Part shown: positions 15,784-23,384 of the stretch, in pieces | How the letters are laid out: every line of letters begins with the position of its first letter | How positions within the stretch are numbered: position 1 is the stretch's first letter | Made by a program: the position numbers and the translations under genes | The notes under the pieces: model-generated | Databases searched by the model: none | What the model was told of the DNA's origin: nothing | What the model saw: only the letters and a program-made list of their open reading frames with translations | Assembly: GCA_036260395.1 (NCBI GenBank) | Contig: DASZZY010000144.1 | Location: 1 to 39,732, forward strand | Length of the DNA: 39,732 nt | Origin: DASZZY01 sp036260395 | GTDB taxonomy: Bacteria > Actinomycetota > UBA4738 > CALAEC01 | Direction: 5' to 3'

Positions 15784-16019
15784 TCTCTGTTGCGGGCTTG
15801 GCAATGCACCTTGCTGTGGGCTATCTCTACGTTACATCCGGCCTCGTCGTCCCCGGTGTGGTCCTGGCGGTCCTCGTCATAGCTTGGGCTGCTCTCCTTG
15901 TCGTCGCGATCCAGAGATGGCGAAGTCCTGTATTTCTGCTCCTGGTGCCGATCATCGCGGCGGCACTCTGGGCGGTCGTCGTGCTGGGTTTCGGAAGCTT
16001 GCTCAACTGGACGGCATAG
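15768..16019 (+). CDS. Small hypothetical membrane protein
   Basis: An 83-residue, very hydrophobic protein with three predicted membrane helices (about 5-22, 26-46 and 54-77) and a short basic loop (QRWRS) between the second and third. I recognise no family. Its DNA is visibly less GC-rich than the surrounding genes and includes codons such as TCT, GTT and TTG, which suggests recent transfer together with the neighbouring HNH gene. The ATG at 15768 sits 17 bases after a strong ribosome-binding site, too far for optimal use. Translation may therefore depend on the overlapping mini-ORF at 15751. Confidence 0.6.
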   Translation: MARHLISVAGLAMHLAVGYLYVTSGLVVPGVVLAVLVIAWAALLVVAIQRWRSPVFLLLVPIIAAALWAVVVLGFGSLLNWTA

Positions 16020-16056
16020 GGCTCCGGCCCACAGGGCTCATGTCAGTGGGGGGTCC

Positions 16057-16062
16057 TAGAAT
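16057..16062 (+). promoter_or_regulatory. -10 box of the DUF222/HNH gene (leaderless)
   Basis: TAGAAT ends 7 bases before the ATG at 16070, with no ribosome-binding site in the gap. It fixes the start well downstream of other in-frame start codons. Confidence 0.6.
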
Positions 16063-16069
16063 TACACTC

Positions 16070-17200
16070 ATGGAAGTTGCGCCACGCGATCATCTATCGG
16101 GTGACGGTTCCACTTTGATCGCTGCGATGGATACCGCGTCGGCCGCGTTGAGCGTCGCATCGGCGAAGTTACTTCGCGCGGTGGCCGAGTACGACGACCG
16201 GCGCCTGTGGCTCCGCGACGGGGCGGGGTCGATGACGTCATGGCTCTCCGGCCGGTACGGGCTCCGGAAGGGCTCGGCGCGGGAGCTGGTCCGGGTGGCC
16301 AGGCGCCTCCGACGGCTCCCGGAGATCGCCCGGGCACACGCCGAGGGCCGGCTGTCGTGGGACCAGCTCCAGCCGCTGACCCGGTTCGCCACCGCGGAGA
16401 CCGACGGCCACTGGGCCGCTCGGGCGCCCTCTCTCCGCCCGGGCGCGCTGTGGCGCGAGGCCGCACGTCACGAGCGTATGCGCATACGGGATGCCAACGA
16501 CGCCCACCGGTCGCGGTCGCTCCGGCTGTACCGGGACCCGGATCGGCCGGTCGTCTACGTGGACGGGTCGTTGCCCCCCGAGCAGGGCGCGGCGGTCGAG
16601 GCGGCGCTGAACCGGCGAGCGGAGGAGGTGCCCAGGGACCCCGAGGCCGACTTCCCGGACGAGGCTCGGATGGCGGATGCCTTCGTCGAGCTGGTTACCG
16701 GCTCCGCAGACCGTCAGCCGGGTCCGGCGACGTTGGTGGTCCACGCCGACGTCGACGCCGTGACCGGCCAGGAGTCGAGGGAAGGGCCGTGGCTGACCGA
16801 GACCGAGGACGGCTATCGTCTCACGGCGGAGGCCGTGCGCCGGCTGGCGTGCGACGCCGTGCTGGAGTGGGTGCTCGAGGAGCGCGGACGCCCGGTGGGG
16901 ATCGGGCGGCGCGGTCGTGCCGTTCCCGGTCATTTGCTACGCGCCGTCCGGCACCGAGACGGTGCCTCGTGCCGATTCCCCGGCTGCGAGCGGAGGAAGT
17001 GGCTCAACGCCCACCACCTCGTCCACTGGGCCGACGGCGGACCGACGACCCTCGACAACCTGTTGCTCCTGTGCTGGTACCACCACCGCCTGATCCACGA
17101 GCGCGGGTGGGGGATCACGGGGCACCCGGCCACGGATCTCCGGTTCCACGACCCGACCGGTCGGGCGCTCCGGACCCACCCCGTCCGTCCCCCGCCGTAG
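16070..17200 (+). CDS. DUF222 and HNH endonuclease domain protein (13E12-repeat type)
   Basis: A 376-residue protein with an N-terminal DUF222 region (about 10-300) and a C-terminal HNH nuclease domain. The HNH part shows CRFPGC, then AHHLVHW, a GG-T turn, an Asn, and LCWYHHRLIH: two metal-binding cysteines and the His/Asn/His catalytic set. Such proteins occur in many, often divergent copies in actinobacteria (13E12 repeats in mycobacteria). They are commonly treated as mobile or selfish nucleases, though their function is not established. It sits between two proteasome-system genes, next to an apparently foreign small gene, and may mark the insertion. The ATG at 16070 is chosen from its adjacent -10 box. 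Confidence 0.88.
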   Translation: MEVAPRDHLSGDGSTLIAAMDTASAALSVASAKLLRAVAEYDDRRLWLRDGAGSMTSWLSGRYGLRKGSARELVRVARRLRRLPEIARAHAEGRLSWDQLQPLTRFATAETDGHWAARAPSLRPGALWREAARHERMRIRDANDAHRSRSLRLYRDPDRPVVYVDGSLPPEQGAAVEAALNRRAEEVPRDPEADFPDEARMADAFVELVTGSADRQPGPATLVVHADVDAVTGQESREGPWLTETEDGYRLTAEAVRRLACDAVLEWVLEERGRPVGIGRRGRAVPGHLLRAVRHRDGASCRFPGCERRKWLNAHHLVHWADGGPTTLDNLLLLCWYHHRLIHERGWGITGHPATDLRFHDPTGRALRTHPVRPPP

Positions 17201-17226
17201 TGAGGGTCCGGGCCTCCACCCCTCGC

Positions 17227-17232
17227 TAGACT
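17227..17232 (+). promoter_or_regulatory. -10 box of pafA (leaderless)
   Basis: TAGACT ends 6 bases before the GTG at 17239. The Pup ligase gene therefore has its own promoter, separate from the upstream HNH gene. Confidence 0.65.
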
Positions 17233-17238
17233 GGATCC

Positions 17239-18597
17239 GTGGAGCGGCGGATCTTCGGCCTGGAGAACGAGTACGGCGTCACCTGCACGTTCCGCGGGCA
17301 GCGACGCCTGTCGCCCGACGAGGTCGCCCGCTACCTGTTCCGGCGTGTTGTCCACTGGGGCCGGTCCTCCAACGTCTTCCTGGAGAACGGCGCGCGCCTG
17401 TACCTCGACGTCGGCTCGCACCCGGAGTACGCCACGCCCGAGTGCGACTCGGTGCTCGACCTCGTGGCCCACGACAAGGCGGGGGAGCGTGTCCTGGAGG
17501 CCCTGCTGTCCGCGGCCGAGGTCCGCCTCCACGAGGAGGGCATCTCCGGCGACGTCTACCTGTTCAAGAACAACACCGACTCAGCCGGGAACTCGTACGG
17601 GTGCCACGAGAACTACCTGGTGGCCCGGCAGGGCGAGTTCGCGCGGATGGCCGAGGTGCTGATCCCGTTCTTCGTGACGCGGCAGATCTTCGCCGGGGCT
17701 GGGAAGGTCCTCCACGGGCCGCGCGGCGCCCAGTTCTGCATCTCGCAGCGGGCCGAGCACATCTGGGAGGGCGTCTCCTCGGCAACCACGCGGTCCCGAC
17801 CGATCATCAACACTCGCGACGAGCCGCACGCCGACGCGGAGCGGTACCGGCGGCTCCACGTGATCGTCGGCGACTCCAACATGAGCGAGTACACGACGTT
17901 CATGAAGGTGGGGATCACGGACCTCGTCCTGCGGATGGTCGAGGAGAACACCGTGATGCGCGACCTCACGTTGGAGAATCCCATCCGCGCTATCCGCGAG
18001 ATCAGCCACGATGTCGCCTGCCGGAAGAAGGTTCGCCTTGCCAACGGCCGGGAGCTCTCGGCGCTCGACATCCAGGAGCAGTACCTCGAGCGGGCCACGA
18101 GGTTCGCCGAGCACCGGGGCCTCGACCCGGTCGGCAAGGGCCTGCTCCGGGACTGGGAGGAGGCGCTGGAAGCGCTACGCGACGGCGCCCTGGACCGGCT
18201 GGCGTCCCGCGTCGACTGGGTCGCCAAGTACCTGCTGGTTGGCGCGTACCGCCAGAAGCACGGCCTGCCGCTGTCCCACCCGAAGGTCGCGCTCATGGAC
18301 CTCGCGTACCACGACGTGAACCGCGACCGGGGCTTGTACTACCTGCTCGAGCGCCGGGGCCAGATGGAGCGCGTCGTGTCCGAGCGGGAGGTCCAGCGGG
18401 CCATGCGCGAGCCCCCGCAGACCACGCGGGCCCGGCTCCGCGGCGAGTTCATCCGGCACGCCAAGCAGCGCCGCCGCGATTACACGGTGGACTGGGTCCA
18501 CCTCAAGCTCAACGACCAGGCCCAGCGCACGGTGCTGTGCAAGGACCCGTTCCGGGCGCACGACGAGCGGGTCGAGCAGCTCATCGCGCACATGTGA
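17239..18597 (+). CDS. pafA: Pup-protein ligase PafA
   Basis: A 452-residue ligase that activates the C-terminal Glu of Pup with ATP and joins it to substrate lysines by an isopeptide bond. Length equals M. tuberculosis PafA. The N-terminus FGLENEYGVTCTF holds metal-binding glutamates. Asp57 in YLDVGSHPEYAT is the proposed catalytic base, and KNNTDSAGNSYGCHENY and SATTRSRPIINTRDEP are conserved. The C-terminal domain ends DPFRAHDERVEQLIAHM-like, as in known PafA. It is a paralogue of the dop product but lacks the extra Dop loop. In mycobacteria pafA is followed directly by pafB; here two minus-strand genes intervene. Confidence 0.97.
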   Translation: MERRIFGLENEYGVTCTFRGQRRLSPDEVARYLFRRVVHWGRSSNVFLENGARLYLDVGSHPEYATPECDSVLDLVAHDKAGERVLEALLSAAEVRLHEEGISGDVYLFKNNTDSAGNSYGCHENYLVARQGEFARMAEVLIPFFVTRQIFAGAGKVLHGPRGAQFCISQRAEHIWEGVSSATTRSRPIINTRDEPHADAERYRRLHVIVGDSNMSEYTTFMKVGITDLVLRMVEENTVMRDLTLENPIRAIREISHDVACRKKVRLANGRELSALDIQEQYLERATRFAEHRGLDPVGKGLLRDWEEALEALRDGALDRLASRVDWVAKYLLVGAYRQKHGLPLSHPKVALMDLAYHDVNRDRGLYYLLERRGQMERVVSEREVQRAMREPPQTTRARLRGEFIRHAKQRRRDYTVDWVHLKLNDQAQRTVLCKDPFRAHDERVEQLIAHM

Positions 18598-18612
18598 GCC
18601 GCCGCCGGCCGC

Positions 18613-19308
18613 CTACGCGGGGCCGGTGGGCCGATCGTCGAGCCGGAGGAAGCCGCGGCCGATCACGGCTCGGGCCAGCTCGAAGGCCCCCAGGACGTCG
18701 TCCGCCGAATTGGCCGTGGCGGCGACGACGGTGAGGTCCGCCTGGTGCTCCTCGGCCAGCGCGACGGCCCGCTGCGCCCCCATCTCGGCCACCTCCCAGC
18801 CGGTGAGCCCCTCCACCCGCCCGGTAGTGGCGAAGCACACCGCCGGCGCGCCGGCGATGAGCGCCGCGTCGAACGCCGTGCCGCCCGTCGCCGAGACCAC
18901 CACCACCACGCGGTTCCGGACGTCAACCAGGCGGGGAAGCTCGGCCCCCTGGTTCGGGAGCAGCTCGTACGCCACGCCGGCGGTCCGGAGGGCCTGGAGG
19001 ACGGGGAGGCACCGCGAGCGCTGCTCGTCGTGGGTGCCGGTCCGGGGCTCCGCCACCACGAGGACGTCGCTCCCGAGCCGGCCGGCGGCGGCCGCGGCCC
19101 GGCGTCCCACCGCCCCGGGATCCACCCGGGCGGGCACCCGCAAGCCCGCGGGAGCGGCGCCCAGCACCTCGCCCGCGCCCGCGGCGACGGCGGCCTCCGC
19201 GCTCGTCCCGGAGTCCACGACGTCGACCACGGCGACCACCCGCCCGCGGGTGCCGGCGTCCGCCGCGCCGGTGGCGTTGAACGTCACCTCGAGACGCCGC
19301 GGCCTCAC
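18613..19308 (-). CDS. Hypothetical protein, faint ComB-like features
   Basis: A 231-residue protein of unknown function. It has a repeated strand-helix pattern with Gly/Ala-rich loops (VVAVVDVVDSGTSAEAAVAAGAG; SATGGTAFDAALIAG). These loops loosely resemble 2-phosphosulfolactate phosphatase (ComB) loops, where a VIDVLRA-type motif and a TTNGT motif occur, but the match is too weak for a functional call. The GTG at 19308 is chosen because it lies just past the stop of the upstream DUF3866 gene and starts the conserved-looking part. It is probably co-transcribed with that gene (10-base gap). It ends 15 bases from the end of pafA, in convergent orientation. Confidence 0.6.
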   Translation of the reverse strand: MRPRRLEVTFNATGAADAGTRGRVVAVVDVVDSGTSAEAAVAAGAGEVLGAAPAGLRVPARVDPGAVGRRAAAAAGRLGSDVLVVAEPRTGTHDEQRSRCLPVLQALRTAGVAYELLPNQGAELPRLVDVRNRVVVVVSATGGTAFDAALIAGAPAVCFATTGRVEGLTGWEVAEMGAQRAVALAEEHQADLTVVAATANSADDVLGAFELARAVIGRGFLRLDDRPTGPA

Positions 19309-19318
19309 GACCCGCCCC

Positions 19319-20428
19319 TCACGAGCCCGCTCCTGCCTCCCGGCGCCACCGCGAGCTCCCCGCGGCCATGCGGCCCGCCAGCACCCCGGCGGCCCCTGCG
19401 GCCTCGAAGAACGCCGGCTCGTCCTCGAGCGACCGACCCATGCTCTCAACGGCCAGGCCTCGCTCCCGCAGGAGGTCGACGGCGGGGGCCCCGTTGACCT
19501 CGACCAGCTGGTGTCGCTCCTCGAGGCGTGCCGCCTTGAGGGCCTTCCACACCGCCGCCCGCCGCTCGTCTCCGAGCGCCGGCACCGCGACGTGGACCGG
19601 CACGAGCGCCACCTGTCCCAGGGCCGTGAGCGAGTGGGGCGAGACGCCGTGATGGCGGTACGCGGGATCGGCGAAGTTCACGCGTAGCGCCGCGACCGGG
19701 CGGCCGCCGAGGATCCCCGCGGCGTTCAGGGACATCGCGGAGGCCACATCGCTGGCGCCCCACCGGGTGTCGGTGCCGACCTTGCCGGGCCCATCGGCCA
19801 CGACGACGACGTCGGCGCGGACGACCGCGTGCGCGGCCAGGAGGCCCGAGAATACGTTCACGGCCTCGAGGTCCCCGCCCAGCGCCTGCCCGCAGGTGAT
19901 GACCGCCTCGACGAGGTCCGTCTCCCGGAGCGCGTGGACCTGCCTGGAGAACCACGCCGGGAGCGCGGCCCCGTCGGTCATCAGGTACGCGATCCGCTCG
20001 GCGCCGGCGGCCCGGGCGCCCGCGCACGCGGCGGCCACCATCGAGTGCAGCGGCGCCCATACCACGGGCGCCGCGCCGAGCGTCGCGGCCTCGGCCATGG
20101 CGGCCCGGTGCGGGCTCCCGTGCTCCTCGACGACCTGGACCTTTGCCTGGAGCGGTGTGTAGCGCAGCTTCAGGACGTGTCCGGGCTCGGGCGGATCGGC
20201 GTCCCGGGGCTCCAGCGATGCCACGACGAAGTGGACGCCGCCGGTGCCCAGCCCCCGCGCCACCGCCGTCGTGTTCAGCAGCACCCGGTCGCCGATCTCG
20301 ACGGCGCCAGTGAGGGCGGGGTAGGCGACCGCCCGGGCGGAGGCGCCGTCGACCTCGACCGTCAGTTCCCGCAGGCCGGGCCCGGCGCCCGCGACGGCCG
20401 TCACGGTTCCGGTGCGGAGCCGGATCAC
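19319..20428 (-). CDS. DUF3866 family protein
   Basis: A 369-residue protein that I recognise as DUF3866-like, a family of unknown function seen mostly in actinobacteria and some Firmicutes. An N-terminal beta-barrel-like part (about 1-90; RTGTVTAVAGAGPGLRELTV) is followed by an alpha/beta part with Gly-rich motifs, including ADGPGKVGTDTRWG. There is no signal peptide or membrane segment. The GTG start at 20428 lies 6 bases after a TAGCAT -10 box on the same strand. It is transcribed divergently from pafB with about 70 bases between the two starts, so the two promoters could be co-regulated. Confidence 0.75.
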   Translation of the reverse strand: MIRLRTGTVTAVAGAGPGLRELTVEVDGASARAVAYPALTGAVEIGDRVLLNTTAVARGLGTGGVHFVVASLEPRDADPPEPGHVLKLRYTPLQAKVQVVEEHGSPHRAAMAEAATLGAAPVVWAPLHSMVAAACAGARAAGAERIAYLMTDGAALPAWFSRQVHALRETDLVEAVITCGQALGGDLEAVNVFSGLLAAHAVVRADVVVVADGPGKVGTDTRWGASDVASAMSLNAAGILGGRPVAALRVNFADPAYRHHGVSPHSLTALGQVALVPVHVAVPALGDERRAAVWKALKAARLEERHQLVEVNGAPAVDLLRERGLAVESMGRSLEDEPAFFEAAGAAGVLAGRMAAGSSRWRREAGAGS

Positions 20429-20434
20429 GCCGGC

Positions 20435-20440
20435 ATGCTA
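20435..20440 (-). promoter_or_regulatory. -10 box of the DUF3866 gene (leaderless)
   Basis: On the minus strand TAGCAT ends 6 bases before the GTG at 20428. It is back-to-back with the pafB -10 box 48 bases away. Confidence 0.55.
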
Positions 20441-20488
20441 GCCCCGTCGGCGTGGTGCTCGCTCGCCGGAGCGGCCCCGGGCCTGCCG

Positions 20489-20494
20489 TATGCT
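20489..20494 (+). promoter_or_regulatory. -10 box of pafB (leaderless)
   Basis: TATGCT ends 7 bases before the ATG at 20502. It contains the in-frame ATG at 20490, which would thus be promoter rather than start codon. Confidence 0.6.
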
Positions 20495-20501
20495 GTGGCC
20501 G

Positions 20502-21458
20502 ATGTATCCGGTGGAGCGCCTGGTGAACCTGGTCGCGCTGCTGCTGGAGGCCGGGCGCCCGCTGACCTTCGACGACATCCGGGCCAAGCTGCCCGAGGCG
20601 TACCGGCAGGACGATCGGGGCTCCGCGAAGCGTCAGTTCGAGCGCGACAAGGACGTCCTCCGCCAGGCGGGCGTGCCGGTCGACGTGGTCCCCACGGACG
20701 CGTTCGAGGTCGAGGAGGGATACCGGATCCGCAAGGACCGGTACTACCTTCCGGAGATCTCGTTCTCCGCGGAGGAGGCCGCCGCGCTGCTCGTGGCGGC
20801 CCTGGCCCCTGGGGCGGGAAGAGAGGCCGCCGAGGCGCTCCGGAAGCTGGCGCTCGGCGCCGACGCCTCGGTGCTGGCCTCACTGGGCGAGGCTCCGGCC
20901 GTGGCCGGGGTCGACGGCTCCGGCGGGCACCTCGGGTCCGTGGCCGCGGCGGTGGCCGAGCGCCGGCGAGTCCGCTTCCGGTACCGGCCGCTGGAGGGCG
21001 AGCCGGGCGACCGGGAGGTCGACGCCTGGGGCCTGCTGTTCCGGCGAGGGGCCTGGTACCTGGTCGGTGGCGACCGCGCTCGCGGCGAGACCCGCGCGTT
21101 CCGACTCTCTCGCTTCGCGTCTCCGGTCGTGGACGCCGGCGAGGCCGAGCCCGCGCCGGAGGGGTTCCGGGCCGCGGAGCACGTGACCGCCGGCCCGTGG
21201 GGACTCGGCGAGCCGGAGACCACCGCCCGCGTGGCGTTCAGCCCCAAGGTGGCCTGGTGGGCGCTCGGTGGCGTGCCCGGAGCGCGCGTGCTCGAGTCCA
21301 GGGACGACGGTTGGACGGAGGCCGAGGTCCCCGCGGCCGCCGGGGAGTCGTTCGTCTCGTGGATCCTGTCGTTCGGCGCCGACGCCGAGGTGATCGCCCC
21401 GCGGGCGCTGCGGGACGCTGTGGTGTCCAGCCTGGAGGAGGTCCGTGCCGCCCTCTAA
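20502..21458 (+). CDS. pafB: WYL-domain transcriptional regulator PafB
   Basis: A 318-residue regulator. An N-terminal winged helix-turn-helix (about 1-75, starting MYPVERLVNLVALLLEAG) is followed by a WYL sensor domain (about 145-225; RVRFRYRP, GAWYLVG, FRLSRF) and a C-terminal extension (WCX-like). In mycobacteria PafB and PafC form a heteromeric activator of the LexA/RecA-independent DNA-damage response, and proteasomal degradation shapes that stress programme. The ATG at 20502 is preferred over 20490 because of the -10 box. It overlaps pafC by 14 bases, which suggests coupled synthesis of the two subunits. Confidence 0.92.
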   Translation: MYPVERLVNLVALLLEAGRPLTFDDIRAKLPEAYRQDDRGSAKRQFERDKDVLRQAGVPVDVVPTDAFEVEEGYRIRKDRYYLPEISFSAEEAAALLVAALAPGAGREAAEALRKLALGADASVLASLGEAPAVAGVDGSGGHLGSVAAAVAERRRVRFRYRPLEGEPGDREVDAWGLLFRRGAWYLVGGDRARGETRAFRLSRFASPVVDAGEAEPAPEGFRAAEHVTAGPWGLGEPETTARVAFSPKVAWWALGGVPGARVLESRDDGWTEAEVPAAAGESFVSWILSFGADAEVIAPRALRDAVVSSLEEVRAAL

Positions 21459-22395
21459 GCGGACGATCGAGCGCCTCCGGCGGCTCCTGGCCGTCGTCCC
21501 GTACGTCGTCCGGCATCCGGGGACGCGGGTCGCGGACCTCTCGCGCATGTTCGGCGTGACCGAGGAAGAAGTCATCGACGACCTCAACCTCCTGTTCCTG
21601 ACCGGCCTCCCACCCTACGGGCCCGGCGACCTCATCGACGTCCGCATCGAGGAGGGGCGCGTGTGGATGTCGATGGCGGACCACTTCTCGCGCCCGGTTC
21701 GCCTGACGAGGAGCGAGGCGGTGGCCCTCTACCTGCGGGGGACCGAGGTCCTGGGGTCGCCGGGCGTGGCCGAGGCCGAGGCCCTCCGCTCGGCGCTGGA
21801 CAAGCTGGCCCGGACGCTGGGCGAGGAGACGCTGGGAGCGCTGCGCGCGGAGGTCGGCGACGGCGGGCAGGCGCCCGCGCCGCTCGATGTCGTCCGCACG
21901 GCCGCCCGGGCGGGGGAGCGGCTGGAGATCGACTATTACTCGGCGAGCCGCGATCGGTTCGGGAGCCGACGCATCGATCCCGAGCAGGTGTTCTCCGCGC
22001 TGGGCAACTGGTACGTGGCCGCCTGGGACGTCGAGGCGGACGACGAGCGCCTGTTCCGGGTCGACCGCATCCGGGACGCCCGTCCGACCGGCGAGCGGTT
22101 CGAGCACCGGGGGCTCCTCGGGCAGGGGCGGGACCTGTACTCGCCGGGCGCCGACGACATCCGGGTGCGGCTGCTGCTCGGGCCCGGGGCCCGGTGGGTG
22201 GCCGAGTACTACGCGATGGAGCACGTCCGCGAGCGCGGCGACCGGCTGGAGGCCACCTTCCCCACGAAGGACCTGGCGTGGGTCGGCAAGCTCGTGCTCC
22301 GCCTCGGCGGCGAGGCCGAGATCGCCGAGCCCGCGGACCTGCGCGACCTCACCCGCGACCTGGCGGCCGCCACCCTGGGCCGTTACGGGCGCTGA
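21445..22395 (+). CDS. pafC: WYL-domain transcriptional regulator PafC
   Basis: A 316-residue partner of PafB. The N-terminal helix-turn-helix (IERLRRLLAVVPYVVRHPGTRVADLSRMFGV region, about 5-60) and the WYL domain (about 150-235; RLEIDYYSASRDRFGSRRI, GNWYVAAWD, LFRVDRI) are both visible, with a C-terminal WCX-like domain. The GTG start lies inside the end of pafB. Sequence divergence from PafB is clear, consistent with distinct roles in a heterodimer. Confidence 0.92.
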   Translation: MPPSKRTIERLRRLLAVVPYVVRHPGTRVADLSRMFGVTEEEVIDDLNLLFLTGLPPYGPGDLIDVRIEEGRVWMSMADHFSRPVRLTRSEAVALYLRGTEVLGSPGVAEAEALRSALDKLARTLGEETLGALRAEVGDGGQAPAPLDVVRTAARAGERLEIDYYSASRDRFGSRRIDPEQVFSALGNWYVAAWDVEADDERLFRVDRIRDARPTGERFEHRGLLGQGRDLYSPGADDIRVRLLLGPGARWVAEYYAMEHVRERGDRLEATFPTKDLAWVGKLVLRLGGEAEIAEPADLRDLTRDLAAATLGRYGR

Positions 22396-22460
22396 CGCCC
22401 ACGTCCCGGCGCTCCGGGAAAGTAAAGGACCCCCGGGGACCGGCCGATATGAAGGGCGAG

Positions 22461-22823
22461 ATGACAAGCATCCGGACGAATTGCCCCCGTTGCGGTGAGG
22501 TCGAGATGGAGGCCTCGCTGGTGCTGCTCACCGTCGAGGCCGGGTCGGGGGAGGGGGTCTACAGCTTCGTGTGCCCCGTGTGCGAGGACCTCGTGCAGAA
22601 GACCGCCGACCACAAGATCGTGGAGCTCCTGCGGACGGCCGGGGTCGAGACCGCCGTGGCCAGCGCCGAGATGGCCCGGGCCAAGGCCGCGCACCCCTCG
22701 GGGGCGCCGGGGCCCCGGGAGGCGGCCGACCTGCCGCCGCTCACGTTCGACGACCTGATCGACTTCCACTTCGCCCTCCAGCGGGACGACTGGATGGGCG
22801 AGCTCCTGGCCGGCGCCGAGTAG
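22461..22823 (+). CDS. Small zinc-ribbon protein
   Basis: A 120-residue cytoplasmic protein. Four cysteines form a zinc ribbon (CPRCG near residue 8 and CPVCE near 44), followed by a helical tail ending in an acidic/aromatic stretch (LTFDDLIDFHFALQRDD). The function is unknown; similar small zinc-ribbon proteins occur near paf/tat genes in other actinobacteria as far as I recall. The ATG at 22461 is chosen over 22449 because AAGGGCGAG precedes it and homologues begin MT-IRT-CPRCG. It follows pafC by 65 bases. Confidence 0.7.
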   Translation: MTSIRTNCPRCGEVEMEASLVLLTVEAGSGEGVYSFVCPVCEDLVQKTADHKIVELLRTAGVETAVASAEMARAKAAHPSGAPGPREAADLPPLTFDDLIDFHFALQRDDWMGELLAGAE

Positions 22824-22845
22824 CCGGCGCCGTCCCCGCCGCTGT

Positions 22846-22851
22846 TATCCT
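22846..22851 (+). promoter_or_regulatory. -10 box of the small membrane protein/tat genes (leaderless)
   Basis: TATCCT ends 8 bases before the ATG at 22860. Confidence 0.55.
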
Positions 22852-22859
22852 CCGGACCG

Positions 22860-23078
22860 ATGCTCGTCGGCATCGTCATCGCCGTCTCGGCGGCCGCCGC
22901 AGGGGCCCTGGTGGTCCTCCTCGTCGCGCTGATCCGCCACCTGCGGCTGGTGGCCGCATCGCTCCGCCAGCTCCAGGACGAGCTGGTCCCCACGCTCCAG
23001 GGCCTCCAGGGGGACGCCGAGGAGACGCGCCGGCGCCTCGAGCGACTGGCCCGGCCCGAGGGGCCACCCGCGGGATAG
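22860..23078 (+). CDS. Small single-pass membrane protein, DUF948-like
   Basis: A 72-residue protein with one N-terminal membrane helix (about 3-26) followed by an amphipathic, coiled-coil-like helix (RHLRLVAASLRQLQDELVPTLQGLQ to about 65). The layout resembles DUF948 proteins; it also has the general topology of TatA/TatB proteins. It lies 20 bases upstream of tatA, and its stop codon overlaps the probable tatA -10 box. No conserved catalytic feature is present. A TatB-like role is only a guess from topology and position. Confidence 0.65.
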   Translation: MLVGIVIAVSAAAAGALVVLLVALIRHLRLVAASLRQLQDELVPTLQGLQGDAEETRRRLERLARPEGPPAG

Positions 23079-23081
23079 AAT
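23076..23081 (+). promoter_or_regulatory. Possible -10 box of tatA
   Basis: TAGAAT overlaps the preceding stop codon and ends 17 bases before the GTG at 23099. GGAGGA lies in between. Confidence 0.4.
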
Positions 23082-23098
23082 CGGGGCAGGAGGAACCC

Positions 23099-23365
23099 GT
23101 GCCGTCACTGGGCTTCGGCGAGATCCTGGTCATCCTGCTCCTGGCGCTGCTCATCTTCGGCCCACGCCGGCTGCCGGAGATGGGGCGGACGATCGGGCGT
23201 TCCCTGAAGGAGTTCCGGCGCGCGGCCAGCGATCTCCGGGCCGAGATCGAGGAGGATCTGGACGACGAGCCCCCTCGCGTGCCGAGCCGCGCCGCCCGCA
23301 AGACCCGCGCCAGGAACGAGAGCCCACCGGCGGCCCCCCCGTCCGGTGACGGGTCCACGCCCTGA
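23099..23365 (+). CDS. tatA: Twin-arginine translocase subunit TatA
   Basis: An 88-residue pore-forming subunit of the Tat system, which exports folded proteins. The family signature is clear: a short N-terminal membrane helix (about 5-20), the FGPRRLPEMG hinge, then an amphipathic helix (about 28-55) and a charged, disordered tail. The GTG at 23099 follows GGAGGA by a few bases. tatC begins 19 bases after the stop, as in mycobacteria. No separate tatB gene is visible. Confidence 0.93.
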   Translation: MPSLGFGEILVILLLALLIFGPRRLPEMGRTIGRSLKEFRRAASDLRAEIEEDLDDEPPRVPSRAARKTRARNESPPAAPPSGDGSTP

Positions 23366-23384
23366 GCCGGCCGCCCGCTGAGCC

